Shown here piece after piece: positions 16,703-25,847 of a stretch of 64,000 bases of DNA (positions are counted from its first letter, which is position 1; each line of letters starts with the position of its first letter). The notes beneath the pieces are model-generated. The model ran no database searches. It saw nothing but the letters and a program-made list of their open reading frames with translations, and was not told where the DNA came from. The stretch spans positions 1-64,000 of the forward strand of contig JAXMCI010000033.1 of assembly GCA_046349435.1 (NCBI GenBank). Reading direction: 5' to 3'. Source of the DNA: JAXMCI01 sp046349435. Lineage in GTDB: Bacteria; Pseudomonadota; Alphaproteobacteria; Dongiales; Dongiaceae. The position numbers and the translations under genes were made by a program.

Positions 16703-17869
16703 ATGCCTGACACAGGCACCATCCCGCGCGACGCCATCGCGCCCTCGGCCGTCACCGAGGTCGGGCCGCCCGTTACAGCCTCGAAGCGGCGCCGCCTGGG
16801 CGGCCGCCGGCTGCTGCGCTGGGCGCTGCTCGGCCTCGGCCCGGTCGCTCTGCTGGTCGGCGGCGTGGCCTGGTATCTCACCGGGGGCCGCTGGGTTTCC
16901 ACCGACAACGCCTATGTCCGCGCCGACATGGTCAATGTCGCGACCGACGTGCCGGGCATCGTCGCGGCCGTGGCGGTGCGCGACAACCAGCGGGTCGCCC
17001 CCGGCGACGTGCTGTTCCGCCTCGACGAGGAGCCGTTCCGCCTGGCGCTGGCCCGCGCCGAGGCCGAGCTGAATCAGGTCGCCGACGACGTCGCCGCGCA
17101 GCGCGCCGCCTACCGGCAGAAGCAGGAGGAGATCCGGCTCGCCGACAGCACCATCGCCTTCGCCGAGCGCGAGTTCCAGCGCCAGGCCGAGCTGGTCAAG
17201 CGCAGCGTCGTCTCCCAGGCGCAGTACGACCGCGCGCAGCACGATCTCGACGCCGCCCGGCAGCAGCGCGCGGCGCTGGCCCAGGCGCTGGCCGGTCTCG
17301 CAGCCTCGCTCGGCGGCGGGCCGGACACGTCGGTCGAGCAGAACCCGCACTGGCTCGCCGCCCGGGCGGCCCGCGACCGCGCTGCCCGCGACCTGCGCCA
17401 GGCGGTGGTGCGCGCGCCGATCGCCGGCATCACCGCCAACGTCGCCCAGCTGCAGCCGGGCGAGTACCTGCAGGCCGGGCAGGCCGCCTTCAGCCTGGTC
17501 TCGGCCGACCATCTCTGGGTCGACGCCAACCCGAAGGAGACCGAGCTCACCTGGGTCAAGGCCGGCGATCCCGCCACCATCACCGTCGATTCCTACCCCG
17601 GCCGCGTCTGGCGCGGCCACGTCGCCAGCCTCAGCCCGGCGAGCGGCGCCGAGTTCGCCCTGCTGCCGGCCCAGAACACCACCGGCAACTGGGTCAAGGT
17701 GGTGCAGCGCATCCCCGTGCGGGTCGAGATCGAGCCGCAGCCGGACGCCCCGCCGCTGCGCGCCGGGATGAGCGTCACCGGCGACATAGACACCGGCCGC
17801 AGCCGCAGCCTGGCCGGCCTGCTCGGCGGGACGGTCGCCGGCGCGGCGCAGGGGGCGGAGCGGCGCTGA
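16703..17869 (+). CDS. emrA: EmrA/HlyD-type periplasmic adaptor of an efflux pump
   Basis: 388 aa. A cytoplasmic head is followed by one transmembrane helix (about residues 35-57), the biotinyl-lipoyl-like segment (STDNAYVRADMVNVATDVPG), a long alpha-helical hairpin with AEREFQRQAELVKRSVVSQA, and the returning lipoyl half (VVRAPIAGITANVAQLQPGE). This is the EmrA order. It bridges the inner-membrane MFS pump and an outer-membrane channel. It shares one base with the next gene (TGATG). Substrate cannot be read from sequence. Confidence 0.92.
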   Translation: MPDTGTIPRDAIAPSAVTEVGPPVTASKRRRLGGRRLLRWALLGLGPVALLVGGVAWYLTGGRWVSTDNAYVRADMVNVATDVPGIVAAVAVRDNQRVAPGDVLFRLDEEPFRLALARAEAELNQVADDVAAQRAAYRQKQEEIRLADSTIAFAEREFQRQAELVKRSVVSQAQYDRAQHDLDAARQQRAALAQALAGLAASLGGGPDTSVEQNPHWLAARAARDRAARDLRQAVVRAPIAGITANVAQLQPGEYLQAGQAAFSLVSADHLWVDANPKETELTWVKAGDPATITVDSYPGRVWRGHVASLSPASGAEFALLPAQNTTGNWVKVVQRIPVRVEIEPQPDAPPLRAGMSVTGDIDTGRSRSLAGLLGGTVAGAAQGAERR

Positions 17870-19407
17870 TGCGCGCGCCGCGGCTGTCCGGCGGCGCGCT
17901 CACCGCCGCCGTCACGCTCTGCGTGATGCTGGCCACCATCATGCAGGCGCTCGACACCACCATCGCCAACGTCGCGCTGCCCTACATGCAAGGCAGCCTG
18001 GCGGCCAGCCAGGACCAGATCAACTGGGTGCTGACCTCCTACATCGTGGCGGCGGCGATCATGACGCCGCCGACCGGCTGGCTGGCCGGCCGCTTCGGGC
18101 GCAAGCGCCTGTTCCTCGTCGCCGTCGCCGGCTTCACCGCCGCCTCGATGCTGTGCGGGCTCGCCGCCTCGCTGCCGCAGATGGTGGCGTTCCGCCTGCT
18201 GCAAGGCCTGTTCGGCGCCTCGCTGGTGCCGCTGTCGCAGGCCGTGCTGCTCGACCTCTATCCGCGCGAGAAGCAGGGCTCGGCGATGGCGCTGTGGGGC
18301 GTCGGCGTGATGGTCGGGCCGATCCTCGGGCCGACGCTCGGCGGCTGGCTGACCGAGAACTACGACTGGCGCTGGGTCTTCTTCATCAACCTGCCGATCG
18401 GCCTGCTGACCTTCGTTGGCATCCTGAGCTTCCTCGGGGAGACGCCGCGCCGGCGCGACGCCCGGCTCGACTGGTTCGGCTTCGCCGCCCTCAGCCTCGG
18501 CATCGGCGCCCTGCAGATGATGCTCGACCGCGGCCAGCAGCTCGACTGGTTCTCCTCGCCCGAGATCCTCGCCGAGGCCGGGCTGGCGGCACTTGGGTTC
18601 TATCTCTTCCTGGTGCAGATGCTGACGGGCAAGCGGCCCTTCGTCAGCCCGCAGCTCTTCCGCGACCGCAACTTCGCCACCGGGCTGGTCTTCATCTTCG
18701 TCATCGGCATCATCCTGCTGGCCACGCTCGCGCTGCTGACCCCGTTCCTGCAGGGACTGATGGGCTATCCGGTGATCACCGCCGGCATCGCGCTGGCGCC
18801 GCGCGGCCTCGGCACCATGCTCGCCATGCTGGTGGTCGGGCGGCTGGTCGGTCGCGTCGATCCGCGCGGCCTGATCCTGCTCGGCCTCGGCCTCACCGCC
18901 TACGCGCTGTGGGAGATGACCGGCTTCACCGCCGACGTCTCGCAGGCCGCCATCATGCGCACCGGCTTCGTCCAGGGCGCCGGGCTCGGCTTCATCTTCG
19001 TGCCGCTCAGCACCGTCACCTTCGCGACGCTGCCGCCGGCGCTGCGCACCGAGGCGACGGGCCTCTTCAGCCTGGTGCGCAACATCGGCAGCAGCATCGG
19101 CATCTCGATCGTCGGCAGCCTGCTGGTGAGCAACGCCCAGGTCGCCCATGCCGAGCTGGTGCAGCACGTCACGCCGTGGAACGCCGTGCTGCAGCAGCCC
19201 TGGCCGGCCGCCGCCTGGAACATGGCGACCGCCGCCGGCCGCGGCGCGCTCGACGCGCTGATCGGCTGCGAGGCCGCGACCATCGCCTACCTCGACGACT
19301 TCAAGCTGATGATGGTCATCGCGCTGCTCGCCATGCCGCTCGTCCTGCTGCTGCGCCGGCCCCGCGCCGCCCCGGCCGGCGGCCACGCCGCCGCGGCGAT
19401 CGACTGA
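17869..19407 (+). CDS. emrB: EmrB/QacA-type MFS drug transporter (DHA2 family)
   Basis: 512 aa with about 14 hydrophobic helices. The DHA2 motifs are clear: LDTTIANVALPYMQGSLAAS in TM1, AGRFGRKRLFLVAV (motif A) after TM2, and WGVGVMVGPILGPTLGGWL (motif C) in TM5. It is coupled to emrA by TGATG overlap, forming an EmrAB pair that exports hydrophobic or amphipathic compounds with proton antiport. No outer-membrane factor gene is adjacent. Confidence 0.93.
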   Translation: MRAPRLSGGALTAAVTLCVMLATIMQALDTTIANVALPYMQGSLAASQDQINWVLTSYIVAAAIMTPPTGWLAGRFGRKRLFLVAVAGFTAASMLCGLAASLPQMVAFRLLQGLFGASLVPLSQAVLLDLYPREKQGSAMALWGVGVMVGPILGPTLGGWLTENYDWRWVFFINLPIGLLTFVGILSFLGETPRRRDARLDWFGFAALSLGIGALQMMLDRGQQLDWFSSPEILAEAGLAALGFYLFLVQMLTGKRPFVSPQLFRDRNFATGLVFIFVIGIILLATLALLTPFLQGLMGYPVITAGIALAPRGLGTMLAMLVVGRLVGRVDPRGLILLGLGLTAYALWEMTGFTADVSQAAIMRTGFVQGAGLGFIFVPLSTVTFATLPPALRTEATGLFSLVRNIGSSIGISIVGSLLVSNAQVAHAELVQHVTPWNAVLQQPWPAAAWNMATAAGRGALDALIGCEAATIAYLDDFKLMMVIALLAMPLVLLLRRPRAAPAGGHAAAAID

Positions 19408-19451
19408 GCCTGGCACCCCCGCGCCTGCGCGACGGACAGACAAAAAGATTC

Positions 19452-19534
19452 GGCACGCGGAGGCGCGGAGGACGCGGAGAGTGCACGGCAGCGCCGCTAC
19501 GCGAGCTCTCGGCGGCTCCGCGCCTCCGCGTGCC
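19452..19534. repeat. Long inverted repeat between convergent operons
   Basis: GGCACGCGGAGGCGCGGAG (19452-19470) and CTCCGCGCCTCCGCGTGCC (19516-19534) are perfect 19-bp reverse complements, 45 bp apart. The left arm is followed by GACGCGGAGAG. The sequence type (CCGCGCCTCCGCGTGCC) is a common dispersed intergenic element in proteobacteria. It lies between the stop of emrB and the stop of the sugar permease gene, so it may also work as a two-way terminator. Confidence 0.65.
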
Positions 19535-19578
19535 AGAAATCGGCTTCGACGCGCAAGCGGCGCCTGTGGCGGCCCTCG

Positions 19579-20457
19579 TCACTCCTTGATGGCGCCGGTC
19601 AGGCTGGCGACGTAGTGGTCGACGAAGAAGGAGTAGAGGATCGCCACGGGCAGCGAGCCGAACAGCGCGCCGGCCATCAGGCTGCCCCAGTTGTAGACGT
19701 CGCCCTGCACCAGCTCGGTCAGCACGCCGACCGGCACCGTCTTGTTCTCCGAGGAGGAGATGAAGGCGAGCGCGTAGATGAACTCGTTCCAGGACAGCGT
19801 GAAGGCGAAGATGCCGGCCGAGATCAGGCCGGGGACGGCGAGCGGCAGGACGATCTTCACCAGCACCTGCAGCCGCGTCGCGCCGTCGATCCGGGCGCAC
19901 TCCTCGAGCTCGTAGGGGATGGCGCGGAAATAGCCCATCAGCAGCCAGGTGCAGAACGGCACCAGGAAGGTCGGGTAGGTCAGGATCAGCGCCCAGATGC
20001 TGTCGAAGAGGCCGAGCGAGAAGACCATGGTGGCGAGCGGGATGAAGAGGATGCTGGGCGGCACCAGGTAGGCGAGGAAGATGGCGAGCCCGGTGGTGCG
20101 CGCGCCGCGGAAGCGCAGCCGCTCGATGGCGTAGGCGGCGAGCACGCTGGCGAACAGCGAGAGCAAGGTCGCCGCCGCCGCCACGATCATGGTGCGCACC
20201 AGCCAGCGCGGATACTCGGTCTCGAGCAGCAGGTAGCGGATGTTGTCGAGCGTCGGCCGGGCGACCCAGAGCGGGTTGTGGCCGGCATAGTCGTAGAGCT
20301 CCTCGTTCGGCTTGATGCTGGTCACCGCCATCCAATAGAAGGGGAACAGCAGCACGATGAGGAAGACGACCAGCGGCAGGTAGATCGTCACCACCCGCCG
20401 CGGCACCTGCGCCAGCAGCGGTCCCGGGCGGGCCGGCGCGGCGGCCGCCTCAGTCAT
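19579..20457 (-). CDS. Carbohydrate ABC transporter permease, MalG type
   Basis: 292 aa, six predicted transmembrane helices. The EAA loop reads EECARIDGATRLQVLVKIVL, the site that contacts the ATPase. N-terminus is a Pro/Ala-rich cytoplasmic tail, then VTIYLPLVVFLIVLLFPFYW. Family CUT1. It overlaps its upstream partner permease by 8 bp. The ATP-binding subunit is absent here; CUT1 importers often share a distant MsmK-type ATPase. Confidence 0.92.
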   Translation of the reverse strand: MTEAAAAPARPGPLLAQVPRRVVTIYLPLVVFLIVLLFPFYWMAVTSIKPNEELYDYAGHNPLWVARPTLDNIRYLLLETEYPRWLVRTMIVAAAATLLSLFASVLAAYAIERLRFRGARTTGLAIFLAYLVPPSILFIPLATMVFSLGLFDSIWALILTYPTFLVPFCTWLLMGYFRAIPYELEECARIDGATRLQVLVKIVLPLAVPGLISAGIFAFTLSWNEFIYALAFISSSENKTVPVGVLTELVQGDVYNWGSLMAGALFGSLPVAILYSFFVDHYVASLTGAIKE

Positions 20458-21397
20458 CGCGGCCGCCCTGCTGCCAGCGGCCGCGCTGCAGCCCGAAATA
20501 GCTGAGCAAGGTCGCCAGCACGAGGAACGGGATCATCGCCACGGCGATCGCCGAGCCCTCGCCGAGCCGGCCGCCGTTGATCGCCCGCTGGAAGGCCAGC
20601 GTCGCCATCAGGTGGGTGGCGTTGTCCGGCCCGCCGCGGGTGATGGCGTAGATCAGCTGGAAGTCGGTGAAGGTGAACAGCACCGAGAAGGTCAGCACGA
20701 TCGACAGCACCGGCAGCAGCAGCGGCAGCGTCACGTGGCGGAAGCGCGCCCAGGCGCCGGCCCCGTCGAGCGAGGCCGCCTCGTGCAGCGAGGGCGGGAT
20801 GGTCTGCAGCCCGGCCAGCAGGCAGATCGCCACGAAGGGGATGCCGCGCCAGACATTGGCGGCGATCACCGAGGCGCGCGCCGCGTTCGGCTGGCCGAGG
20901 AAGTCGATCATGTGGTCGATCAGGCCGAGCCGCATCAGCATCCAGGAGAGGATCGAGAACTGAGCGTCGTACATCCACCAGAAGACGATCGCCGACAGCA
21001 CCGTCGGCACGATCCAGGGCAGCAGCACGATGGCGCGGATCAGCGACTTGAAGGGCAGATGCTCGTTGAGCAGCAGGGCCAGCCACAGCCCGAGGCCGAA
21101 CTTGAAGACCGTGGCCACCGCCGTATAGAGGATGGTGTTGAAGACGGCGCGGCGGAATACCTCGTCCTGCAGCAGCGAGGCGTAGTTTGCGAGCCCGACA
21201 TAGCCGCCCGGCTCGCCGATCGAGGCGTCGGTGAAGCCGAGCCAGACGCCGAGCCCGAGCGGGTAGGTCAGGAAGACGAGCAGCAGCAGCGCGGCCGGGG
21301 CGAGGCAGATCGCCGAGAGCAGCCGCGTGTCCTCGCGCAGCCGGTCGCGCAGGGGCGGGGTCGCGCGCGCCGCGCGCCCCGCCGTTGCCGCCGTCAC
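20450..21397 (-). CDS. Carbohydrate ABC transporter permease, MalF/UgpA type
   Basis: 315 aa with a GTG start 7 bp after the binding-protein stop. Six helices, with the first after a charged N-terminus (LREDTRLLSAICLAPAALLL). The EAA loop is HEAASLDGAGAWARFRHVTL. Together with the MalG-type subunit it forms the CUT1 membrane channel. Operon order is binding protein, MalF type, MalG type, all on the minus strand. Confidence 0.92.
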   Translation of the reverse strand: MTAATAGRAARATPPLRDRLREDTRLLSAICLAPAALLLLVFLTYPLGLGVWLGFTDASIGEPGGYVGLANYASLLQDEVFRRAVFNTILYTAVATVFKFGLGLWLALLLNEHLPFKSLIRAIVLLPWIVPTVLSAIVFWWMYDAQFSILSWMLMRLGLIDHMIDFLGQPNAARASVIAANVWRGIPFVAICLLAGLQTIPPSLHEAASLDGAGAWARFRHVTLPLLLPVLSIVLTFSVLFTFTDFQLIYAITRGGPDNATHLMATLAFQRAINGGRLGEGSAIAVAMIPFLVLATLLSYFGLQRGRWQQGGRDD

Positions 21398-21404
21398 CGG
21401 CCGC

Positions 21405-22715
21405 TCAGCCCTGGTAGAAGCGCTTCAGCCGGGTCTCGGCATCGGCCGCGGCCTGCTGCGGCGTCTTGGCGCCCGAGGCCGCGGCCGCCACCATGTTCTG
21501 CACGACGTAGTCGTTCATCGCCCCGGCCGAGGCCGGCCCCAGCGTGCCGGCATAGCCGTGCCACAGCATGTTCTTCAGCGTGTCGCGATAGGGCAGGTTC
21601 TTGGGATCGCTGCTCCACACCGCGTTCTGCTCGTAGGCCTTGAGCGGCTGGGTGACGTAGCCGATCGCCGCACTCTGCCACGGCTCGTACTGCGCCTTCT
21701 CCCACATGAACTGCAGGTAGGCCTTCGCCGCGTTCGGGTACTTCGTGTACTTGAAGACCATCGCCTGGGAGTAGAGATGCAGCTCGGTCGGATGGCCGAC
21801 CGGCCCGATCGGGTAGTTGGCGTGCTCGATGTCCGCCGCGATGGCGCGCAGCTTCTCGTCCTTGGCGTTCTTCGCCGCGTAGTAGACCGAGATGCCGTTG
21901 TTGGTCAGCCCGACCTGGCCGTCGAGGAAGGCCTTGTTGTTGTTCGGGTCGAGCCAGCCGAGCGTGCCCGGGATGAAGGTCTGGTAGAGCTCGCGGCCAT
22001 ATTCGAGCGCGCGGACCGTCTCCGGGCTGTTGATCGCCACCTTGTTGCTCTCGTCGACCAGCTTGCCGCCGAAGGCCCAGACCAGCCAGTAGGTCCAGGC
22101 GCCGTCGCCGATGGCGTTGCCGAGCGCCATGCCGGGCGGATGGCCGCCGGCCTTCAGCGCCTGGCAGAGCTTGAGGAACCCGTCCATGTCGCGCGGCACG
22201 CCGTCGAAGCCGGCCGCCTTGATCCATGACTTGCGGTGCACCAGGCAGGAGCCCGAGGCGCCCAGCGGCAGCGCGATCCAGCGCCCGTCGCGGGTCGCGT
22301 AGCGCGGGCAGACGTCGTACCAGCCGCCATATTTGTCGCCGAGATACCCGGCGAGGTCGCTGAGGTCGAGCAGCTTGTCGGGATAGAGCTGCGCGTCGTC
22401 GAAGAAGTCGATGATGATGTCGGGCCCGGCCCCGACCTTGGCCGCCACCGCCGATTTCGGCGGCAGGTCCGGCCAGCCCTCGCGGTCGACCTTGACGGGG
22501 ACGCCGGTCGCCTCGGTGAACCGCTTGGTGTTGGCCAGCCACTGGTCCCAGTCGCCCTGGACGAACTGGCTCCAGCGCAGCAGCCGCAGGCTGGCGCCGT
22601 CCTCGGGCTTGAAGCTGAGGTCGGCGGCCGCGGCCCGCCGCGCCCGCGGCAGGGCGAGCCCGACCGCGCCCGCCGCGCCCAGCTTGACGAGATCCCGACG
22701 CGACAGCTTGGCCAT
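21405..22715 (-). CDS. Extracellular solute-binding protein, family 1, of a sugar importer
   Basis: 436 aa. The N-terminus MAKLSRRDLVKLGAAGAVGL is a twin-arginine signal (SRRDLVK), followed by LALPRARRAAAA, so export through Tat is expected. The mature part has the cluster B fold features, such as RLLRWSQFVQGDWDQWL at the start and PDIIIDFFDDAQLYPDKLLD. A GGAGGAAG stands 6 nt before the ATG at 22715. It delivers a sugar or oligosaccharide to the two permeases that follow. Two GH26-like glycosidase genes nearby suggest a plant- or microbe-derived glycan; that link is inference. Confidence 0.9.
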   Translation of the reverse strand: MAKLSRRDLVKLGAAGAVGLALPRARRAAAADLSFKPEDGASLRLLRWSQFVQGDWDQWLANTKRFTEATGVPVKVDREGWPDLPPKSAVAAKVGAGPDIIIDFFDDAQLYPDKLLDLSDLAGYLGDKYGGWYDVCPRYATRDGRWIALPLGASGSCLVHRKSWIKAAGFDGVPRDMDGFLKLCQALKAGGHPPGMALGNAIGDGAWTYWLVWAFGGKLVDESNKVAINSPETVRALEYGRELYQTFIPGTLGWLDPNNNKAFLDGQVGLTNNGISVYYAAKNAKDEKLRAIAADIEHANYPIGPVGHPTELHLYSQAMVFKYTKYPNAAKAYLQFMWEKAQYEPWQSAAIGYVTQPLKAYEQNAVWSSDPKNLPYRDTLKNMLWHGYAGTLGPASAGAMNDYVVQNMVAAAASGAKTPQQAAADAETRLKRFYQG

Positions 22716-22798
22716 GGGCGCTTCCTCCTGCAGGGACTTTGGTCTTGTGCCTGGGACGTTAACCTCCGGGACGGGCGGCCGGCAACCGCGCGCCCGCG

Positions 22799-22848
22799 AA
22801 AAATCCGGCCGACGACGAAGCAGCCGGGCGCCGACGGTGCCCGGCTGC
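22799..22848 (-). terminator. Stem-loop and U-tract after the GH26-like gene
   Basis: Read on the minus strand, a perfect 10-bp stem (GCAGCCGGGC/GCCCGGCTGC, 22839-22848 with 22820-22829, 9-nt loop) follows the glycosidase stop. About 16 nt later comes a run of five T (22799-22803). It is a plausible but not ideal intrinsic terminator, separating this gene from the ABC operon downstream. Confidence 0.4.
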
Positions 22849-22871
22849 TGCCGCGCGAGCGCGGGATCGGG

Positions 22872-23873
22872 TCAGCCCTGCGGGCCGAAGAGCTGCTTGA
22901 ACGCCGCGCCGGCCTTGGGCTTGCTGTTGTTCGACAGCTGGCCGTTATAGTCGTAGGCCGGATAGTCCCAGTAGTTGTGGTAGCGGACGTTGGCGCCGGC
23001 GATCCAGCTGTACATCTGCTGGACGAAGTAGGGATCGTCGCCGCCGCCATGGCCGTCCGGCTTGGTGCCGGTGCCCCATTCCGGGAAGCTCATGGGCTTG
23101 TTGTGGGCGGTGGCGAACCGCTTGTGCCAGGCGAGGCCATGGTCCTGGTTCATCAGGTTGGCCCAGCGGGTCTCCGGGCTCACCGTCTTGTAGTCGGCGC
23201 CCCAGTACTCGTTGTAGACATCCTGGCCGATGATGTCGACATAGGCGTCGCCGGGATAGGCCTTCTCGGCCGGGAAGCCCAGATAGCCCAGCGCCGGGTT
23301 CCAGTCGAACTTGAAGGCCGCGCCGGGCCGCGCCCGCATCGTCGTGACGATCTGGCGGAAATATTCGGCATAGCAGCTGAGGCACTTGCCGGCGTACCAG
23401 GGATACCAGCCGCCGTTGAACTCCCAGCCGATGCGCAGGATGGCGTCGGCATGGCCGTTGCGGATCAGCCCGTCGGCGATCTGACCGAAGGTGGCGTTGT
23501 ACTGGCCGGTGGCGCCCTTCGCCAGCGTGCTGACCCCGTCATTGGGCAGCATCGGGATGGCGAAGGTCATCTTCCAGGTCTTGCCGTTGGCCGGGCTCCA
23601 GGCCTTGGCCGACCAGATCGCGGTGCTGAGCAGGTCGGTCCAGGTGTACATCGAGAAGAAGTCGAGCGCCCTGGGGACCTTGCGGCCGACCCAGCTCTCG
23701 AACTTCGGCACGCCCGAGGCGCCGGTCGGGCCGGCGCCCTTGTAGACGCCGAGGTCGGCCGCCCGGGCCGACGGCGCGGCTGCCAGGCCGCCGCTGGCGA
23801 GGGCGGCGGCCAGCGCCGCCCCCAGGAACCCCCGTATCAATCCGCGCATCCTGCGCTTGGTCGAGATGGTCAT
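22872..23873 (-). CDS. Secreted GH26-like glycoside hydrolase (first paralogue)
   Basis: 333 aa. Signal peptide from residue 10 (LIRGFLGAALAAALASGG, cleavage near SARAA). The mature part is a (beta/alpha)8-type glycosidase. RIGWEFNGGWYPW at about 147-159 resembles the GH26 acid/base box, with E151 as likely acid/base. MSFPEWGTGT at about 261-270 would carry nucleophile E265. KFDWNPALGYLGF lies between them. The usual His before the acid/base Glu in GH26 is Trp here, so this is GH26-like rather than a confident mannanase. A second copy lies at 27662-28633. Upstream, a dyad at 24039-24058 may control it. Confidence 0.72.
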   Translation of the reverse strand: MTISTKRRMRGLIRGFLGAALAAALASGGLAAAPSARAADLGVYKGAGPTGASGVPKFESWVGRKVPRALDFFSMYTWTDLLSTAIWSAKAWSPANGKTWKMTFAIPMLPNDGVSTLAKGATGQYNATFGQIADGLIRNGHADAILRIGWEFNGGWYPWYAGKCLSCYAEYFRQIVTTMRARPGAAFKFDWNPALGYLGFPAEKAYPGDAYVDIIGQDVYNEYWGADYKTVSPETRWANLMNQDHGLAWHKRFATAHNKPMSFPEWGTGTKPDGHGGGDDPYFVQQMYSWIAGANVRYHNYWDYPAYDYNGQLSNNSKPKAGAAFKQLFGPQG

Positions 23874-24038
23874 CGTAACCCCCGTTCTGCGTGTCTTCGC
23901 TGCGCCGCGTCCGGCCCTTCCCCCGGGATCCGGGCGCGGCGGCCTTGGCGATCTTCCGGCGCCGGAGCGGCCGGAACTGCCGCCGACGATGGCGGCCAGA
24001 CCTTAACGAGTGCCGAAAATCTCCTTCTGTTGCAGGCA

Positions 24039-24058
24039 CATAAGTATTCATACCTATG
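24039..24058. promoter_or_regulatory. 20-bp dyad in the divergent region between glycosidase and esterase genes
   Basis: CATAAGTAT-TC-ATACCTATG: the two 9-bp arms match at 8 of 9 positions as an inverted repeat. It lies in an AT-rich island (about 24008-24060) of the 312-bp gap 23874-24185 between divergently transcribed genes, and looks like a transcription-factor site. I see no other gene in this gap. No regulator gene is adjacent. Confidence 0.45.
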
Positions 24059-24185
24059 TTCCTGGATGTCGGCTGCATACCATGCGATGGCCAAGGCCAA
24101 GCTGTGGCAAAGCCGGGGTGTCGCGCGGGCTTGAGCCGGTGCGCGGACCGGCGTAAGCCTGACGCCGGCAACCGGTGGAGCGGCG

Positions 24186-24920
24186 ATGGCGGCGTGGGCG
24201 AGGATGGCGGCGGGGGCATGGATCGCGCTCGCCCTGTCCGCCGCGCCGGCGGCCGCGGCGGAGGCGTGGCGCTGCACCGGCCCGGCGGCGGCCGGACCGA
24301 CGACGACGCCCAGCCCGCGCCAGGAGAGCGCCTGGCGGCAGCGGCTGCTGGCCAAGAACCACATCCTCGGCGCCCGCCGCTTCGACCTCGCCTTCCTCGG
24401 CGACAGCATCACCGAGCGCTGGGACCCGGCGGCCTGGCGTCAGCTGGTCGGCGCGCGCTCGGCGATCAATCTCGGCTTCTCCGGCGACCGCACCGAGAAT
24501 CTGCTGTGGCGGCTGGAGAACGGCGAGCTCGACGGCCAGCCGCCGCGCGCCTTCGTGCTGCAGATCGGCACCAACAACATCGGCCGGCACCACCCGCCCG
24601 AGGCGGTGGCCGACGGGGTCCGCGCCGTCCTCGAGCTGCTGCGCGCCCGGGTGCCGCAGGCGCCGGTGCTGCTGGTCGGCATCCTGCCCCGCGACGAGTC
24701 GCCCGACACGCCCTTCCGGCGTGCCATCTCGGCCACCAACCGGCTGCTGTCGCTCTGCGCCGACGGCGGCATGGTGCGCTTCGTCGACCTCGGCGCCACG
24801 CTGCTCGATGGCGACGGCCGGCTGCCGGCCGCCGTGGCGCCCGATCACCTGCATTTCAGCCGGCGCGGCTACGCCCTATTGTCGCGGGCGCTGGCGCCGG
24901 CCATGGCCGGCCTGCCCTGA
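24186..24920 (+). CDS. Exported SGNH/GDSL-family hydrolase (esterase)
   Basis: 244 aa. Signal peptide in residues 1-25 (AAGAWIALALSAAPAAAAEA). SGNH blocks are complete: GDS at 72-74 with nucleophile S74 (LAFLGDSITERW), block II Gly in NLGFSGDRTEN, block III GTNN at 128-131, and block V APDHLHFS with D220 and H223. It resembles PAF-acetylhydrolase-like and acetyl-xylan-esterase-like SGNH proteins. Lying divergently from a secreted glycosidase, it may remove acyl groups from the same glycan; that is inference. Confidence 0.85.
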   Translation: MAAWARMAAGAWIALALSAAPAAAAEAWRCTGPAAAGPTTTPSPRQESAWRQRLLAKNHILGARRFDLAFLGDSITERWDPAAWRQLVGARSAINLGFSGDRTENLLWRLENGELDGQPPRAFVLQIGTNNIGRHHPPEAVADGVRAVLELLRARVPQAPVLLVGILPRDESPDTPFRRAISATNRLLSLCADGGMVRFVDLGATLLDGDGRLPAAVAPDHLHFSRRGYALLSRALAPAMAGLP

Positions 24921-24964
24921 GCCGGGCGACGTTGCAGCCGAACAGCGGAGAAGGGGGACAGCGG

Positions 24965-25753
24965 ATGGAACAAGAGGCGGTGCGCCGGGCGGCGGGGATC
25001 CTGTGGTCCGCGTGGCAGGAGAAGCGGTTTCTCGACGGGCTGCCGCCCGACTGCCGGCCGCGCGACCTCGCCGAGGCCTATGAGGTCCAGGCGGCGATGG
25101 GCGAACTCATCGGCGGGCCGCAGCTCGGCTGGAAGATCGCCGCCACCAGCCGCGACGGGCAGCGCCATATCGGCGTCGACGAGCCGCTCGGCGCGCCGCT
25201 CTACCGCCGGATGGCCTACAAGGACGGCGACACCATGCCGGCCGGCCTCGGCCACATGAAGGCGGCCGAGGCGGAGTTCGCCTTCCGTCTCGGGCGCGAC
25301 CTGCCCGGCGGCGCGGCGCCCTACGGCGTCGACGCGGTGATGGCGGCGGTCGACGCGCTGTTCCTCGCGATCGAGGTGCCGGACTCGCGCTACGCCGACT
25401 TCGCCGCGGCCGGCGCGCCGCAGCTGGTCGCCGACCAGGCCTGCGCCTGCTTCTTCGTGCTCGGGCCGGAGGCCGCCCCCGGATGGCGGCAGGCCGACCT
25501 CGCCGCCCACCCGGTGAAGGCGCTGCGCAACGGCGCGGTGGTGGCCGAGGGCAGCGGCGCCAACGTGCTGGGCGATCCCCGGCTGGCGCTGACCTGGCTG
25601 GCCAACGACCGGGTGAAGCGCGGCCGGCCGCTGCGGGCCGGCGAGGTCGTCACCACCGGCACCTGCGTCAAGCCGGTGACGATCGCCCCGGGCGACGCGC
25701 TGGTCGCCGATTTCGGCAGCCTCGGGCGGGTCTCGGTGACCTTCGCCCGCTGA
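24965..25753 (+). CDS. 2-keto-4-pentenoate hydratase / fumarylacetoacetase-fold protein (MhpD-like)
   Basis: 262 aa, with GAAGGGGGA ahead of the ATG at 24965. Features of the MhpD group: ELIGGPQLGWKIAATS near residue 50, the metal-binding acidic residues in KAAEAEFAFRLGRDLP and LFLAIEVPDSRY, and a C-terminal GTCVKPVTIAPGDALVADFG. The family hydrates 2-hydroxypentadienoate-type compounds or decarboxylates related keto acids. No aromatic meta-cleavage genes are near, so the true substrate is open. Confidence 0.85.
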   Translation: MEQEAVRRAAGILWSAWQEKRFLDGLPPDCRPRDLAEAYEVQAAMGELIGGPQLGWKIAATSRDGQRHIGVDEPLGAPLYRRMAYKDGDTMPAGLGHMKAAEAEFAFRLGRDLPGGAAPYGVDAVMAAVDALFLAIEVPDSRYADFAAAGAPQLVADQACACFFVLGPEAAPGWRQADLAAHPVKALRNGAVVAEGSGANVLGDPRLALTWLANDRVKRGRPLRAGEVVTTGTCVKPVTIAPGDALVADFGSLGRVSVTFAR

Positions 25754-25796
25754 CGTAAGGCTGGCGTCATCAGGATGGGCTAGGCGGGCGGCCCCG

Positions 25797-25847
25797 CCCG
25801 CCGACCCTGCCCGCCGACCCTGCCCGCCGACCCTGCCGCCGACCCTG
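25797..25847 (+). repeat. Tandem repeat of a 13-bp unit upstream of uppP
   Basis: The unit CCCGCCGACCCTG occurs at 25797-25809, 25810-25822 and 25823-25835, and as a 12-bp version (one C lost) at 25836-25847. It fills the gap before the uppP ribosome-binding site (AGGAG, 25851-25855). Copy-number change here would alter the length of the uppP leader. Confidence 0.8.

Noticed and set aside
25797..25847. Short CRISPR-like array
   Set aside because: The repeats are 13 bp, directly adjacent and without spacers; no cas genes are present.
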